From Platynereis dumerilii (Eukaryota; Annelida; Polychaeta; Phyllodocida; Nereididae): a stretch of DNA of 64,000 bases. Shown here piece by piece: positions 34,220 through 47,246 of this stretch; position 1 is the stretch's first letter; every line of letters begins with the position of its first letter. Location of the stretch: positions 186,001 through 250,000 of the forward strand of contig JAPTHN010000001.1 in NCBI GenBank assembly GCA_026936325.1, in the 5' to 3' direction. Position numbers and translations under genes: made by a program. A model generated the notes under the pieces. The model was not told the DNA's origin, did no database searches, and saw only the letters and a list, made by a program, of their open reading frames with translations.

Positions 34220-37200
34220 TCACGAGTCACTAACACACAGAGATGTCTGTGTGACATCTATGGATTTCCGCTTTGGCATATGGTTGTTGTGCGTAGAGTT
34301 CAAATCGCTCATCCTTGCTGGCTTGTATCCCTTTCTTCTTCTCTTTCTCATGTTCGACTGCAGTATTCTGATGTTCTTTCTCATATAAGTAAAGTTTCTT
34401 TGGTACGTAGGAATGTCTATTAACACAAAAACTGCGATAAGAACTGATAGTACGATGATTCCAAAACTGCCAATAAAAATGGCCGATGGTCTCTCGTCAG
34501 CTTTGGTAAAATATGCTTCTCGGATCTTGGAAGAAACTTCCTTGAGCGCAGAAAGGTCAATACTGTAGTTGGTCATCTCAGTGACAGGTTCTATTTGAGC
34601 TGAAAATGAAGGCAAATTAATATTTTCAACTTTTCTATATGTACAGTGTGTCTGACGAAATTATGCAAGTTACGTATTTCACACCGGTATGAAAACTATT
34701 TGACCCACCATTGCATCCTTTTCAGATAATCACTGGATTGGGCTTGGAAATCTTCCATGTAATGATTGGAGCAAAATCATTGGAAACTTTAACGTTTTTA
34801 AGTCCATACGTGGATTTTGCATAATTTCGTCAGACGCCCAAATGTGTGAAAACAAGCACAACTCAATTTTGCCTCAATGAAACTTATTGAAATTTACATT
34901 GAATATTTCAAAGCCCAATCCGATAATTATGTGAAATGCGTAACTTGCATAATTTCGTCAGACACACTGTATATGCATGATGATTTGACAGAACTTTAAA
35001 GTATAAATTGACTAATAAATACAAAATATGATTGCTGAATTGGGAACCTCTGTCCGACAGTCATCATTCCAGTTTCAAAGTCTTAAGGAGAGATTGCTTT
35101 ACTTTCTGTATTATGGTATACATGAGGGATCTATTAATATGGGAGATTAAAGAAAATGAGGTGAATTGGTTTTATGTAAAGAAGGTCAGAATTCAGGAGT
35201 GATTCTCATCCAATTGTGCAGTAAATTCTTATAGGTGCAGTCTGTAGACAGATACTACAAAATTGGGCAAGTGCTGAAAATTAAGCCTTAAAAATTGGCA
35301 ATGATACCAGTGCATCAGTGTAGCATAATTATACTTATCTTGGTTCTTACTTACCAGCTGGGCAAGTGACAAGAGTGATATGAGTGCAGGATGATCCTGT
35401 GTTATTACGCAAGGGTTTAATTCTCACCCGGTCACCCTGGACTTTCTGCCAGAAAAATTTGTGAACGCCTCCTAACATTTTGTTGAGCACATTACTCATA
35501 TGATATGGTAGGACAGGCTTCTGAAAGGATAAATAGGTACAAACTGATTAATTCAGAAAAAAAAGACTGATTCAGAATCATAATCGCCTTTTTAAATGTG
35601 AGGAGAATGACAGAAATTTGATGTTCGTCAGTGATTTTTTAATGAATCTTGATTATGAATTCTGACAGTCCTTAGACATTTTAAAATAATTATCAATTTT
35701 TAAAAATATAATTTTGTGGTAAGTGACGATATGTCCACACTTCAAACAGACGTGATTTCTGGATGGGTTGGGTAAGAGACTTACAGGCAACAACAGGTCC
35801 ACACATAAATGTGGATTTTCCACCATATGGCAGAAGTTCATTTAGTGCAGCGGCATAGCTACAGGTATCATAACAATTGTGCATTTTTGGAGGAAAGCAT
35901 GAAACTTGGCACACTTATAGAGCATAAAGAAAGGAACATTTTGAGATATTGGGCCACTTTGTATCTTTACCTGGGGCCATTTGACAGCCTTTTAAAGTTT
36001 TTGCTTCAAAAATACTAGAAACATATATCAATTTTTTACCCATATGACCCAATATCTTTGTGATTTAAAGCAATATATATATATTTGCATGAAATTTGAC
36101 ACACTAATTGTCCTTTACCAGGGGAATATTTTGGCATGGCACACTTGTTTATATCTGTTTGTGCTGATGGGTATATAGACCCATTCCCAAATAAAAGCAT
36201 TTCATATAATGCAACGAAAATATGTTGTAATTCAATTGCCAATGCAAATATGAAATGGATTGTTTGCAGATTCATGATGTTAGTTTCCTGAAAGTGCATC
36301 CAAAATAGGGTAATTTTGACATATTGGGCCACCCTGTAACCCCAGTAGTTTCCAAATGACAGCACATTGAAATTAAAAAGTTTTCTTGAAGTGAAAATCA
36401 CAAAAGGGCGTTTCTCTGGAAAAGGTATAGACAGCCAATGCCAGGATCCATAATTATACAGAGTCATGAGACTTTTATAATTTCAATTCATAGAAGAATG
36501 GAACTTTTATTAGGGGCATTGGCAATTGAATTACAACATATTTTCATCGCATTATATGAAATGCTTTTATTTGGGAATGGGTCTGCACTAATTGTGACAA
36601 ATGAGAGTACAAATTGTAGTGTACAATAAACAATACTGACTCAGAGCATATACTGGACACTTTAAACTTACAACTGGAACTTCTGTGAATCTCCTTGAAG
36701 TGTTTCTGTAGGTGAGCAGAAAAGGAAACACGAATTGGTTGTCTACGTGATGCTCGGCCATGAATACTATGGAAAACTGTTCGGGGAGAGACATCTGGAA
36801 AAGAAATGTTCTGATAAATAAGTTTATGACATGGCATTTATTTGTCACTGATCATGAGAACATATAATTCCAGTAAAATTTTACTTATTCTATCAGGTGT
36901 AACATATACCGGCAGTGCTGCTTGTAATTAGTTTGTGAAACAGGTGATGTTTTGCCCTTGGCCTTGGGTCAATGCTAAACATCCTCAACCAACTGCCTGT
37001 GGAAGCATGGATTCTCATCCGATGAGACAAAAACATGTCACAATCAGTTAGATTTGGGTCAAAATCAGTGTAAGTGAACCGTATTTCCCCGATTGAAATT
37101 ACATTGGCCTTGCATGGGTTTTCACTTACTTACGAAAGACTTTGACCCATTATATGTAACTCTTTGTTACATCAAAGAAACATGATAGTCATTTCTCTCA

Positions 37201-38460
37201 GGAATACCTAACAAATCTACCTCTATGTTGAATTACATTTTCATCTCATTGATTGAAAAAATGATACTACCACAAGCAGTTTGGTGAGGATTAAGAGCTG
37301 CTAAAGAGCATTGACCTTGTGCAAAACATCACCTATTCAGTTACTTTTTAAGCAGCACTGTAATTTACTTTGCCACATCTAATCAAGCATTCGGATGCCT
37401 TCCGATTGAAGAAATTCAAGCCTAAATATATTATAAATTAATAGAGTAAGATCATACTGAGATGCAGCACTTTCGATCATATATTCATTTCATTCAGCTG
37501 AAAATAATATGGTCACATCGTCATATGCTAGGAGTCTGGGACCGAAATGCATGCATCCAGTGATGGAAATGGGGGGAGCTCGGTGGAGCTGAGCTCCCTT
37601 GACCAAAAAACACAGGGAGCTGTACCCTGATACAGCTCCCCCAATGATCAGTTGTGAATTAAAATTATCATGTTACTTTTTCAGTCCTCATGGTATTTTC
37701 TGCCAAAATTATGCTCTGGTGGAAGAATTTTTTTCCATTTTGAAAATTTGGAATGGCGAACCGTTGTCGCACAAGCCGAGAGCTCCCCGATGAAAATTTT
37801 TCCATTTCCATCACTGCATGCATCCACATCCGGCTCGGTGACTTTATTATTGTGAATAATCAAAATCAGACTGACAGACTATCACATCACAGTCATAATC
37901 ATAAACCAAGCACACAAAAACATCACTTGATGAACTGGAAAACCCAAATAGTTCATGGATTCACCATAACCAGAGAATTAATTTGCATCATGAGGTCTAG
38001 TTCCGTGACTCACATTGTTTACTGAAGGTCGCTTGACTCAGTGAGTTATATTGCCTCAGAATAACTGAAGGATGATAAAACCTCAACCTTTTGATATCCA
38101 ATTATTATCGGAACATTCATAAATGCCTTTCCAAAGCTGGTCGCATAGCATATATACAATGGTTTCCTTTTCATGTGTTGCAAAGGATATTGAACGTATA
38201 GGCCTATATTGTGAAAAAATTTGAAGAAATAATTAAAATATAATTTTAAATTAAAAGCGAATAATATATAATATAATTAATTATAATACTTTACTTAGTA
38301 CCTACTTCTAAACTGAGTTCCTGAGAAGTAGTGTGGAGGTCCCTAGAGCACCATCCTCTTCCACTAGGAAGCGCCATACGTCCTCTCGGGTCATCTCTTC
38401 CTGGGAGAATGTAGTAAAAAGATCCTCCTCCAACAACACTGGTCAGGACATTGCAGCCAT
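34220..38460 (-). CDS. Type I membrane protein, four C-terminal exons
   Basis: Minus-strand exons 38460-38306, 36794-36672, 35520-35355 and 34599-34220 join in one frame (phases 1-0, 0-0, 0-1, 1-stop) with GT-AG borders and pyrimidine tracts before the acceptors. The extracellular part includes a GGGSFYYILPG stretch, a LEMSLPEQFSIVFMA stretch and a Cys pair before CPA; the PEQFSIVF pattern recalls laminin-G/TSPN beta-sandwich domains, but this is weak. The last exon has a membrane segment (about IFIGSFGIIVLSVLIAVFVL) followed by a basic 60-residue cytoplasmic tail with MRKRRRKGYKP. N-terminal exons lie upstream; the trefoil exon at 61806-61958 is the only candidate seen. The open frame continues upstream of the 38460 acceptor to about 38700, so a longer exon is possible. 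Function unknown. Confidence 0.65.
34644..34969. mobile_element. Tc1/mariner-type MITE in the last intron of the membrane-protein gene
   Basis: About 33-bp inverted ends (CAGTGTGTCTGACGAAATTA...) flanked by TA on both sides (34642-34643, 34970-34971). A third partial copy of the terminal motif (GCATAATTTCGTCAGAC) lies inside near 34815. 326 bp, no coding capacity. Confidence 0.75.
36178..36583. repeat. Foldback repeat with 68-bp arms
   Basis: 36178-36245 and 36516-36583 are inverted copies with two mismatches seen, separated by a 270-bp loop. It lies in the intron between exons ending 36672 and starting 35520. ORFs on both strands here are products of the symmetry. Confidence 0.65.
37558..37816. 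mobile_element. hAT MITE with perfect 8-bp target duplication
   Basis: Inverted ends CAGTGATGGAAATGG, flanked on both sides by CATGCATC (37550-37557, 37817-37824). The interior is rich in GGGAGCT / AGCTCCC. 259 bp, in an intron of the membrane-protein gene. Confidence 0.8.
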
Positions 38461-38904
38461 CTGAAATAAGTTGAACAGCTTGAACGATATTTTCTAACAG
38501 TTTTGCAATGTCATCCTTTTTCATATTTGATTGCATAAATTTCTGCGGAGAGATTCTAACATACAAGTAAGATGTGCAACATTTCAAGAGAAACTCCTTA
38601 ATACTGCCAATTATTTTTGTTGGAAATGGTTTTAAAAGTTCAATTCGGATGGTCAATCCATCACTTTCATTGCATTTTCTTGTCCAGGGCTCCCCATCCC
38701 AAGGCTTTTCTCATTACTGAGGTGACAAGTACCTGTAGGGGTAATGCATATGAAAGTGGCTATTCTCCACTTTTTTGGCCAAATTGCAGGTCTCTGACCG
38801 GCTCTCAGACCAATCTTTTTATTGATATAGCTAGCATTTTTTAATGTTTTAATACAATTACAGAGGTCCCTGTATTCTAAAACCTGTATAGCTACAAATA
38901 AAGT

Positions 38905-39437
38905 TTCCTTATCAGTTTGTGCTGGCAGCTTGAGATCCTCAAGGATTAGAATCCATACTCCCATAAGCAGTTTGGCTGCTGTCATTAAAATTAAGTTTCC
39001 ACATCAGTTTGTGAGCCTGAGATCCACAAGGATTAGAATCCATGCTCCCATAAGCAGTTTGGCTGCTGTCATTAAAATTAAGTTTCCACCTCAGTTGTGC
39101 TGGCAGCTTGAGATCCTCAAGGATTAGAATCCATACTCCCATAAGCCACCATTGGAATTAAGTCTCCACTTTCCATATCAGTTGTGCTGGCAGCTTGAGA
39201 TCCTCAAGGATTAGAATCCATACTCCGTTAAGCAGTTTGGCTGCTGTCATTAAAATTAAGTTTCCACATCAGTTGTGCTGGCAGCTTGAGATCCATAAGG
39301 ATTAGAATCCTGCTCCCATAAGCAGTTTGGCTGCTGTCATTGAAATTAAGTTTCCTCATCAGTTTGTACTGGCTGCTCGAGATCCACAAGGATTAGAATC
39401 CATACTCCCATAAGTAGTTTGGCTGCTGTCATTAACC
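38905..39437. repeat. Tandem repeat, unit about 85-95 bp, six copies
   Basis: Each unit carries CAAGGATTAGAATCCATAC, CCCATAAGCAGTTTGGCTGC and GTCATTAAAATTAAGTTTCC. The fourth junction is shortened. Spacers are not unique, so it is a satellite, not a CRISPR array. Confidence 0.8.
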
Positions 39438-40154
39438 CACAGGCAAAACATCAGCTGATGCACTTACATTCTAGCAGCACTGTACTGACTACTGACCACC
39501 TTTTTTGGTGTTTACTTCTGTTTCATTGCCGGGTTGAATTACAAGATCTAATTCACACGAAATAGGAATCATCCGTAACAACGATTGAGTATATATTTCA
39601 GCCTGAAGGCGTAATTTAAAAATTACCCTATCGATTGCCTTAATGCCTTTTTTCTCCACAGTTAGCGGTTAGTTGTGGGATAGTTTTCACTTTCAATTTC
39701 CTTGCCAACAAATGTTTTCAAAAAGAGAAGGGGGACCATTAAGTTAGTGTACATTCAATCGTTTATCCCAACTGATTCCCAAGTGAGGTTTAATTGCAAG
39801 AGTCATGCACATTTCATCTAATACTTATTGATTTCTATTGTTGCTCAAGCACTTGGTTTCATACAAAATTCAGTCATTAAAGAAGAAGATAAAAATGCTC
39901 ATTTGAAAGAGATCGATCAAACAAATACCAGATTGAACTGGAGGCTTAGGGTGATGCTAGGTGAATTAGACCACAATGTGTATTCTCTGCATTTCATTTT
40001 ATTTTACAGGCAATGTTCTAAAAGTAAATCACATCAGGGTGCATCAGAACTTCAAACCAATTCATTCCGAGATTGATCTGGCTCCATGATAGTCAGTTCC
40101 GATAGTTCTGATTCACGAAAGAGCTTTAATCCGAAATTTGGTCCCAACCAAGAA

Positions 40155-40700
40155 CTTGGATATCCCCTAGAATGATTGAATCTCCCTTGAAAACCCCTTG
40201 AATATCCCTTGAGTATCATTTGAATATCCTTTCAATATCCCTTGAATATCCTTTTAATATCCCTTGAATATCCCTTGCATCTCTCTTGAATGTATATCAA
40301 TATCCTTTGAATCTCTCCAGAAAATCCCTCATATATCCCTTGAATCCCTCTTGCATATACAATGAATATCTCTTGAATATCTCTTAAACTTAAATATCTC
40401 CCAAATCCCTTTAATCTCTCTTGAAAATCCCTTGTATATCCCTTGAATCTTTCTTGAATACCTGTTAATCTCTCTGAATATCATTTGAATTCCTCTTAAA
40501 TACTCACATCTCTATTGAATATCCCTTGAATATCCCTTGAATATCTCTTGAATATCCCTTGAATATCTCTTGAATATCCCTTGAATATCCCTTGAACATC
40601 TCTGAATATCCCTTGAATCCCTCTTGAATATCCCTTGAATATCTTGTGAATAGCCTACCTTATGAATACCTTATGAATATCTAATGAACAAAATATCTTT
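40155..40700. repeat. Minisatellite (TATCCCTTGAA)n
   Basis: Degenerate ~11-bp repeat, most regular at about 40515-40640. No open frame is kept. Confidence 0.8.
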
Positions 40701-41210
40701 TGAATATTCTTAGAAAAAAAAGAATAGCTCTGTTGCTCTGCCATTATATTATTGCTGTATGTAGCCCAAAGGAATACTTGGTTTTGACATGGGATGTATC
40801 ATGTATGGCATTTGTTATTCTGACAACTGCCAAGTTGAAGCTTTATATTGTTCAAGCATTTTAGAAAAATAAAAATGATGGAATGTTGAAGCTTTATATA
40901 ATGTTCCAGCATTTCAGAAATATAAAAATGATTGGGATATGCATGATATGACTGCACATTTGTTGCATAGTAAGACAGGAAGCTACAATATGTAATGCAT
41001 GGTAGCATGTCAGATGATGCATGATGGCGAAGACTTCATTCATAGTTGATCATCTTTGCATGGCCCACAGGAAATTCATTAGAAATGCCACAAAACATAT
41101 CAATGGCAGACTTGATGGTTCGATTAGCTGTCATCTCAACCAGGTAAAATCTTTCACACTCTTGTGAGTCCAGAGTGAATTTGTCATCTTTAGGCCAGAA
41201 ATAGTTGATC

Positions 41211-41387
41211 TTTAGCTTCTCGGATCTTCTCGAAGCACTTTTACTAGGGTCGGTCGGTGGGACAGATGAAAAAAGTTGTAATCTGAAGTTTTTACACTGT
41301 CAATATAATAAGAATTGTTGGCGGGTAAGGTCAATTAGTTTTTTGGAGGCAGAAAATCTGTTGGGTCGGTCGATCCGAGAAGCTAAA
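41211..41387. mobile_element. Short MITE
   Basis: Inverted ends TTTAGCTTCTCGGATC and GATCCGAGAAGCTAAA, with GGGTCGGTCGG words inside both ends. 177 bp. Target duplication not clear. Confidence 0.55.
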
Positions 41388-42934
41388 AATTAAAAAAGTC
41401 TGGCTTTATGGATCCAAAAATATTTATGGAGTGAACAAAATGGATTGCAGCACTTCATCAGAAGTTTGCATGAAAAACATGTGATGTCAGTTTGCCTTTT
41501 TTTGGTATTGATGGCTTCTTTGTCTTGGCACAGAGTCATTGACTTTCTCTAAACGATTTTTGCTTTGGAACTTTTCCATAAAGTTCAGAAGTATTAGTCC
41601 ATGAGCCAGAGGGTTGGTCAGGCTCACTCAGAGGGAGGAATTCTCATAGTGATTTTATGTTAGCCCTATTTCTCTATTTTCAGAAAATGGGTGATAGCAA
41701 TCTGTATCTCTTAGCCTTCAGCATGCTATCACCCTGTTTTTAAACATATGTTGAAGCCTCGGAAATTTCCGTTTTTTTAGTTCCGGTTAGACTTATCTAC
41801 ACAAAAACTGTTGTAACTTCATCAATATTGCACTAAACTGCATGAAATTTGATATGTGACATCTTCGCAATATACAGAAGACATATCTGCCACAATCAGG
41901 GCCATTTGCATCATTTAATGTTTGCAAATAAAAGGAGTATTTTTATTTCAAGTTGCACGTCAAAATTGAAATATAATTAAAACTGAAATCTTCCTGTAAC
42001 TTTATTATATCACCAAGATATATTTTATAAAAAATCCAAAATTATTTCATTTTAGTAGCAGGATGCCCTCTCAATCATATGGCATAGTCTCAGCCAATTT
42101 GTACTGACATTAAGGTGATATCAAGATGTTTATCATAAGCACTTCATGTCCGAAAATTGCTTAATTTTCATTATTTTGAACAGTTTGATGCTGATATTCT
42201 CAGTTTACTTGCAAGAAGAAGTCAATGCTGTCAATTATAATTGATGAAATTGTTTGATAAATTACAGAGCATGATTTTTAGGTAAAAATTATTGATTTTG
42301 TATAATTTTAGTCACATTTTGAATACATAAATTTAAATTTTGACGAAATTTAATACAAAAAGTTAGAACCAGAGATCACTGGTTAGAACCATACAGGTAT
42401 TTCCTAATGAATGATCAGTTCAGAATAGCTGAACTGCATGATAAATGCATGTTGATGATCCAAAATGGACAGTAACTGTTAGTTAGTTTGTGAACTTGTT
42501 TGCATAATTTTCTTCCTATAACTTTGGTGTGAGGTGACATAATATGAAGTTACGTTGCATTGCCAGACAAAATCATCTGATCCTCATACATCTGTAGAAC
42601 AGTAGCTCATGAGCTGCCAGGTGGTCTCATTGGTCGGCTTTTTGCTTTAATGAAGGACATAAATCCTATCTTGGCATGTCTGTATGGCTGATAAGGAGAT
42701 AGAAACGTAGAAAGGACCTATTATAGTTCAATGTTGCACTGAAAATTGAACATAAGCATGCCCAAGAAAAAGAACATCCATTCCAATGGCACAAAGTGAA
42801 GGCACTTTAGTCCGAGCCCATGGGACATTAAATGGAGGCGGGTTGTATCCAGTATTCTATGCTGGGGCAACTGAAAGACCCTGGGCATCCCTGAATTAAT
42901 AGGGTATGTGCCAGACTCACAGTCTTCTTATCTC

Positions 42935-43020
42935 ATCATCATACGGCGATCGCCTGCCTCGATATAGCCCACTAAGGTGCTGCAGAGGCGTAAAACACAA
43001 ACAAACCAACAAACAAACAG
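42935..43020 (+). mobile_element. Possible SINE 3' tail
   Basis: ACTAAGGTGCTGCAGAGGCG followed by TAAAACACAAACAAAC repeats looks like the 3' end of a tRNA-derived SINE. No A/B-box head was found; probably 5'-truncated. Confidence 0.3.
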
Positions 43021-43360
43021 CACAAAGAGAAGGAGGTTGTACCAGACATTGCTCAGACTATTGGGTCAGGAAGCAATCCCAGAGACAATGCATACAAGTC
43101 AGGAGATAGCAGGATGGTTAGACAAAGGCGGATAAGGCACAACCCAGATGTGCTGCTAGTGACTGCAAGTACATAATATAAGGCAGGCACTCCGGGAAGA
43201 GGTTTTCACACAGCATTGTAGATATACCCAGTAAAGAGTAGGAATTTTCTAAATTATGAGTCAATATCTCTGAGATGCCCCTGTGACAGCACCGGGGTTG
43301 TACCCAACTCAACAGTCTCCCACCATCAATGCCTTGACACCTGTATAGTGTATACTTGGG

Positions 43361-43905
43361 GAAGCCAGACAAGCCTGAAGCTACAGGTGGAAAAGCAAGG
43401 AGGAATCCACAACTTCTGTGAAAAACCATTTGCTTTTGAAGCAACAAGGCAGAAGATCCTGCATTTGGATGATGTGCACACACCAAATCCTGTGAAAAAA
43501 TGGGCAAGAGATGAGCACCCACTTCCAGAGAGCTATGATTTTGCAAGGAGCAAGCTCAAGTGGAGAAAGGCATTATTCAGGCAGGCCAAAAAGAAGATTC
43601 AGAAGCTTGAGGAGAGTGATAGCCTCAACTGGGGGAGGCCAGACAAGCCTGAAGCTACAGGTGGACAAGCAAGAAGGAAACCACAACTTCTGTGAAAAAC
43701 CATATGCTTTTTAAAGCAACAAAGCAGAAGATCCTGAATTTGGATGATGTGCACGCACCAAATCCTGTGAAAAATCGGCAAGAGATGAGCACCCACTTCC
43801 AGAGAGCTATGATTTCTATGATTTTGCAGGGGAGCAAGCTCAAGTGGAGCAAGGCATTATTCAGACAGGCCAATAAGAAGATTCAGAAACTTGGGTGGTG
43901 ATCCA
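43361..43905 (+). pseudogene. Tandemly duplicated 275-bp piece of a decayed coding sequence
   Basis: Two units (about 43361-43630 and 43636-43905). The first reads openly with ILHLDDVHTPNPVKKW and KLKWRKALFRQAKKKIQKLE, a basic amphipathic stretch that could form a coiled coil; the second unit has an in-frame stop near its start and small length changes. After the second unit the text continues in broken frames to about 44500. A similar basic helix follows the DNA-binding part of some transposases, but no family is recognised. Confidence 0.4.
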
Positions 43906-46024
43906 GAAACTTGAGGAGAGATTAAGGAAGATGTTTGGAGTAGTCCCTCTGTCAATCCCAAACGAGAAAAAGTATTGGTGAAAGCTTTGAGAAGACCAAT
44001 GGTGGAATGGAGTCCAGAAAGATTGTCTGGTTGACATTACAATGTATGGCTACTGACTACAGTGTATATCCACCAAAGTGGGGCTGCATAATCTATGCCA
44101 CTGAGTGTACATGGTCTGGGGAATAGCTATGTTTTGTAACAGCTACCTATATAGAAACTGTGGGCAGGCCAAAGTGTCATCCTTAGCCAGCAAATGTGAC
44201 CAGACGAGAGGCTCCAGGAGGAATAGTAGGAGCTGAAACCAAGGAAGCCAGCTGCTGAGAGTCTAAAACAAGCTCCAAGCAAACCTGATGAAGGCCAATG
44301 GACACTTACATAAGCCAGCAGTCTCCTGTAACAATTTTGAGTTAGATATAATTATGACCCAGCTTAGTCTGGAGCCAGACTGTTCAGCAATCAAGAGGCC
44401 AAATGGAGCTTCTGACATTGAGTGAAGGAAATAATAGAGAGCCAAAATCAAGGTTCCATGGCAGATTGCGCAGATTACTTCAGACAAGCTTGAGCAGGAC
44501 AGGTCTTGGCTGGCAAAACAAAGTTGCAGAAGAATGTACTTACAACATGAGCTGATTTATGAGAGACAAGTCTGGCCATTGTACTCCCTAGTGGCAACGG
44601 TTTGGTCATCACAGGCTTGAAAAATAAATGACAGAAAAAAAGATAATATACAATTTTGTTGGCTAATAAGAGCAATGTTGTAAAGTGCATGCATTAGACA
44701 GAGGGCAGCATACACCTTGTCTTCTTGGGACAACCAAGGAGACTTTAAGTATGATTTTTTTTTAACAGCTGAGGGACAGTGAGGGTACAGGATAGCTATC
44801 GGCTGTGGGTAGGTTTGAGACTTAACTTGAAAGAGCATTCCTTGAAATACCTATAATGAAGAGGCGGCTGATTATGAAAATTCATTTGGGGACTGAAAGC
44901 AATGCAAAGGCACACATAGACCTACCGACATTAGAAGTGTCTTGGTTAGGATACCAGGGACGATGCATTGGCTGAAAAATGGCTGATAAACAGGCTGTGG
45001 TGAGGCAATAAACTTGAACCTGTACTCTCTGATGCCGATCTGAGATCAGCGAAAGTGATGACACATTTAAGTCATTGCCCAGAAGACTAGAACTGGGATT
45101 GGTGCTTGGGTCCTACATAACCAGTCTGCGGCAAAAGAAGGCATAAGGTCAATCAGGTGTATGTTTCAGGACACTTTAGCATAGCTTGGAGTCGTGTGGC
45201 GATGAGCTCAAGGGGCCAGGGTGAACAGGTGAAGTGTATGAAGTTTCTACCAAAATAGGATCTGAACCATGATGACAATTTATCAACATGTTTTGACGAT
45301 GTGACTTAATTTTGATGGTTAGCTGTTGTTTTTAAAAGGTGTATATTGATGAGAAATGTCATAAAGATTGAAAACGTTTGAAATCTGATAACCTTTTAAG
45401 CTTTTATTTCTGTTGAACATGCCTGCATTTTAATGTCACTGTTAGTAAGCCAATCCATTGTAGGTTCTCTATTTTAATTAGTTCATTATTTCTATGAAGT
45501 GTTGTGATTAAAGGGTAATTATGGTACAGGTGCAATCTAAATATTGCAGTTATCATGCAAATAAGCTTTACAAAGCTCTTCCAATCATTTTGAGAAATTC
45601 GCATGAATCCACATTTTCCTGTGATAGGCTTTGCTGTCTATATATTCAAAATGTAACTAAAATTATACAAAATCAACACCCTTTTCCCTGTAAATCATGC
45701 TCTGTAATTTATCAATCAATTTCTCCAATCATAATTGACTGCACTGACTTCTTCTTGCAAGTAAACTGAGAATATCATCATCAAACTGTTCTGAAAAGTG
45801 AAAATTGAGCAATTTTCGGACATGAAGTTCTTATGATAAACATCTTGATATCACCTTGATATTCGTACAAATTGGCTGAGACTATGCCATATGATTGAGA
45901 GGGCATACTGCTACTAAATAAAATAATTTTGGATTTTTTATGAAATATTTCTTTGTGATATACAAAAGTTACAGGAAGATTTCAGTTTTAATTATGTTTT
46001 AATTTTGACGTGCAACTTGAGATA

Positions 46025-46862
46025 ACAAGAAATTCTTTTAAAAAAAAGAATTGTAGGGACCTGAGGTTTCTTCAAATACATATTTTATTTTCCAAATATT
46101 CAAATAATGTTTTATGTAGGTGTAGTTGCATCTATACCTCCAATGTACCATTGTGAGTGTGTGATTTGACAAACCTAATACATGTTACATGCCTAATTAC
46201 AGGTGTTATTAACATACACAGCAAACCAAGCAATGAGAAGCCCTTTTAAATTATTTGTCATGAACATGAAATTTCTATTTCCATTACAACAAACTAATTG
46301 TGGCTTGCATAATATTTGGATTATTACACTTTTAGACTGGCCAGTTTGTGAGAAGTTGCATATCTAATGTTCTTATACAGTTTTTTTTTATCACTTGTCT
46401 TATGTTGTCTCAAATGTTTATACACTTAGGCTATATAATGTTTTGAAGGAAATCTCTATGGGATAATATTATGCTCCAGGTGTGCTTTGGATATGGTCCC
46501 CAATCACTCAACCATGACAGCTCCCAAGGTCATGCAGTGAAGGAGCTACTGAGCATAAAGAGGGGCAAATATATACTTGATTTGTAAATTGTAGTCACAG
46601 TTACCTTTGTAGTAGCATGAGTATCCTCCTAATATTGGAGGTAAATTTGGAGGGTACTCCTGCTATAGGGAAAGTATATCTGCAAGGCCAACTTCCTAGT
46701 GGCCCCCTCCAGAAACTCAAATAGCTCCACCAATGCAGTACACATAAATTGATGACAAATAGCACTTGGCTGATTATTTTTGCCCCTTTAGTTAGGGACC
46801 TCCACTGTCAAATCTTTCTTCATTTGGAGCTTATAACACAGATCTGAGATGGTCCCTACAAA
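46025..46862. mobile_element. Insertion in the right arm of the 5.6-kb element
   Basis: Absent from the left arm, so the arm-to-arm comparison defines it. Ends TTGTAGGGACC and GGTCCCTACAA are inverted. A small A/T hairpin lies just outside the left end. No coding frame. Confidence 0.6.
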
Positions 46863-47246
46863 AATACTCCTTTATTTGCAAACATTGAATGATGCAAATG
46901 GCTCTGATTGTGGCTCATATGTCTTCTGTATATTGTGAAGATGTCACACATCAAATTTCATGCAGTTTAGTGCAATATTGATGAAGTTACAACAGTTTTT
47001 ATGGATATAAGTCTAACCGGAACCCAAAAAACGGAAATTTCCGAGGCTACAACATATGTTTAAAAACAGGGTCATAACATAGTGAAGGCTAAGAGATATA
47101 GATTGCTATCACCCATTTTCTGAAACTAGAGAAATAGGGCTAACATAAAATCACTATGAGAATTCCTCCCTCTGAGTGAGCCTGACTGGTCAAATTTGGC
47201 TGCCTGGCTCACGGACTATATAAGAAGGTGTTAAATTGAAAACAAA

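Larger units (their letters stand above)
41595..47218. mobile_element. 5.6-kb foldback-type DNA transposon with ~0.7-kb inverted arms
   Basis: Left arm 41595-42325 and right arm about 45640-47218 are reverse complements, starting TAGTCCRTGAGCCAG at both outer ends; the right arm is lengthened by an insertion at 46025-46862. Between the arms lie about 3.3 kb with a SINE-like tail (42935), a tandem duplication encoding a basic, probably coiled segment (43361-43905), and further sequence that may be decayed coding DNA. Superfamily not recognised. Confidence 0.6.

Noticed and set aside
36036-36848. Several ORFs of 60-143 aa on both strands
   Set aside because: Most arise from the foldback repeat; only the 41-codon exon at 36672-36794 has splice sites and a frame that joins its neighbours.
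38905-39437. Regular repeats considered as CRISPR-like
   Set aside because: Units adjoin without unique spacers and vary internally; this is eukaryotic satellite DNA.
43118-43546. 142-aa minus-strand ORF
   Set aside because: Antisense to the duplicated basic segment, which reads more sensibly on the plus strand.
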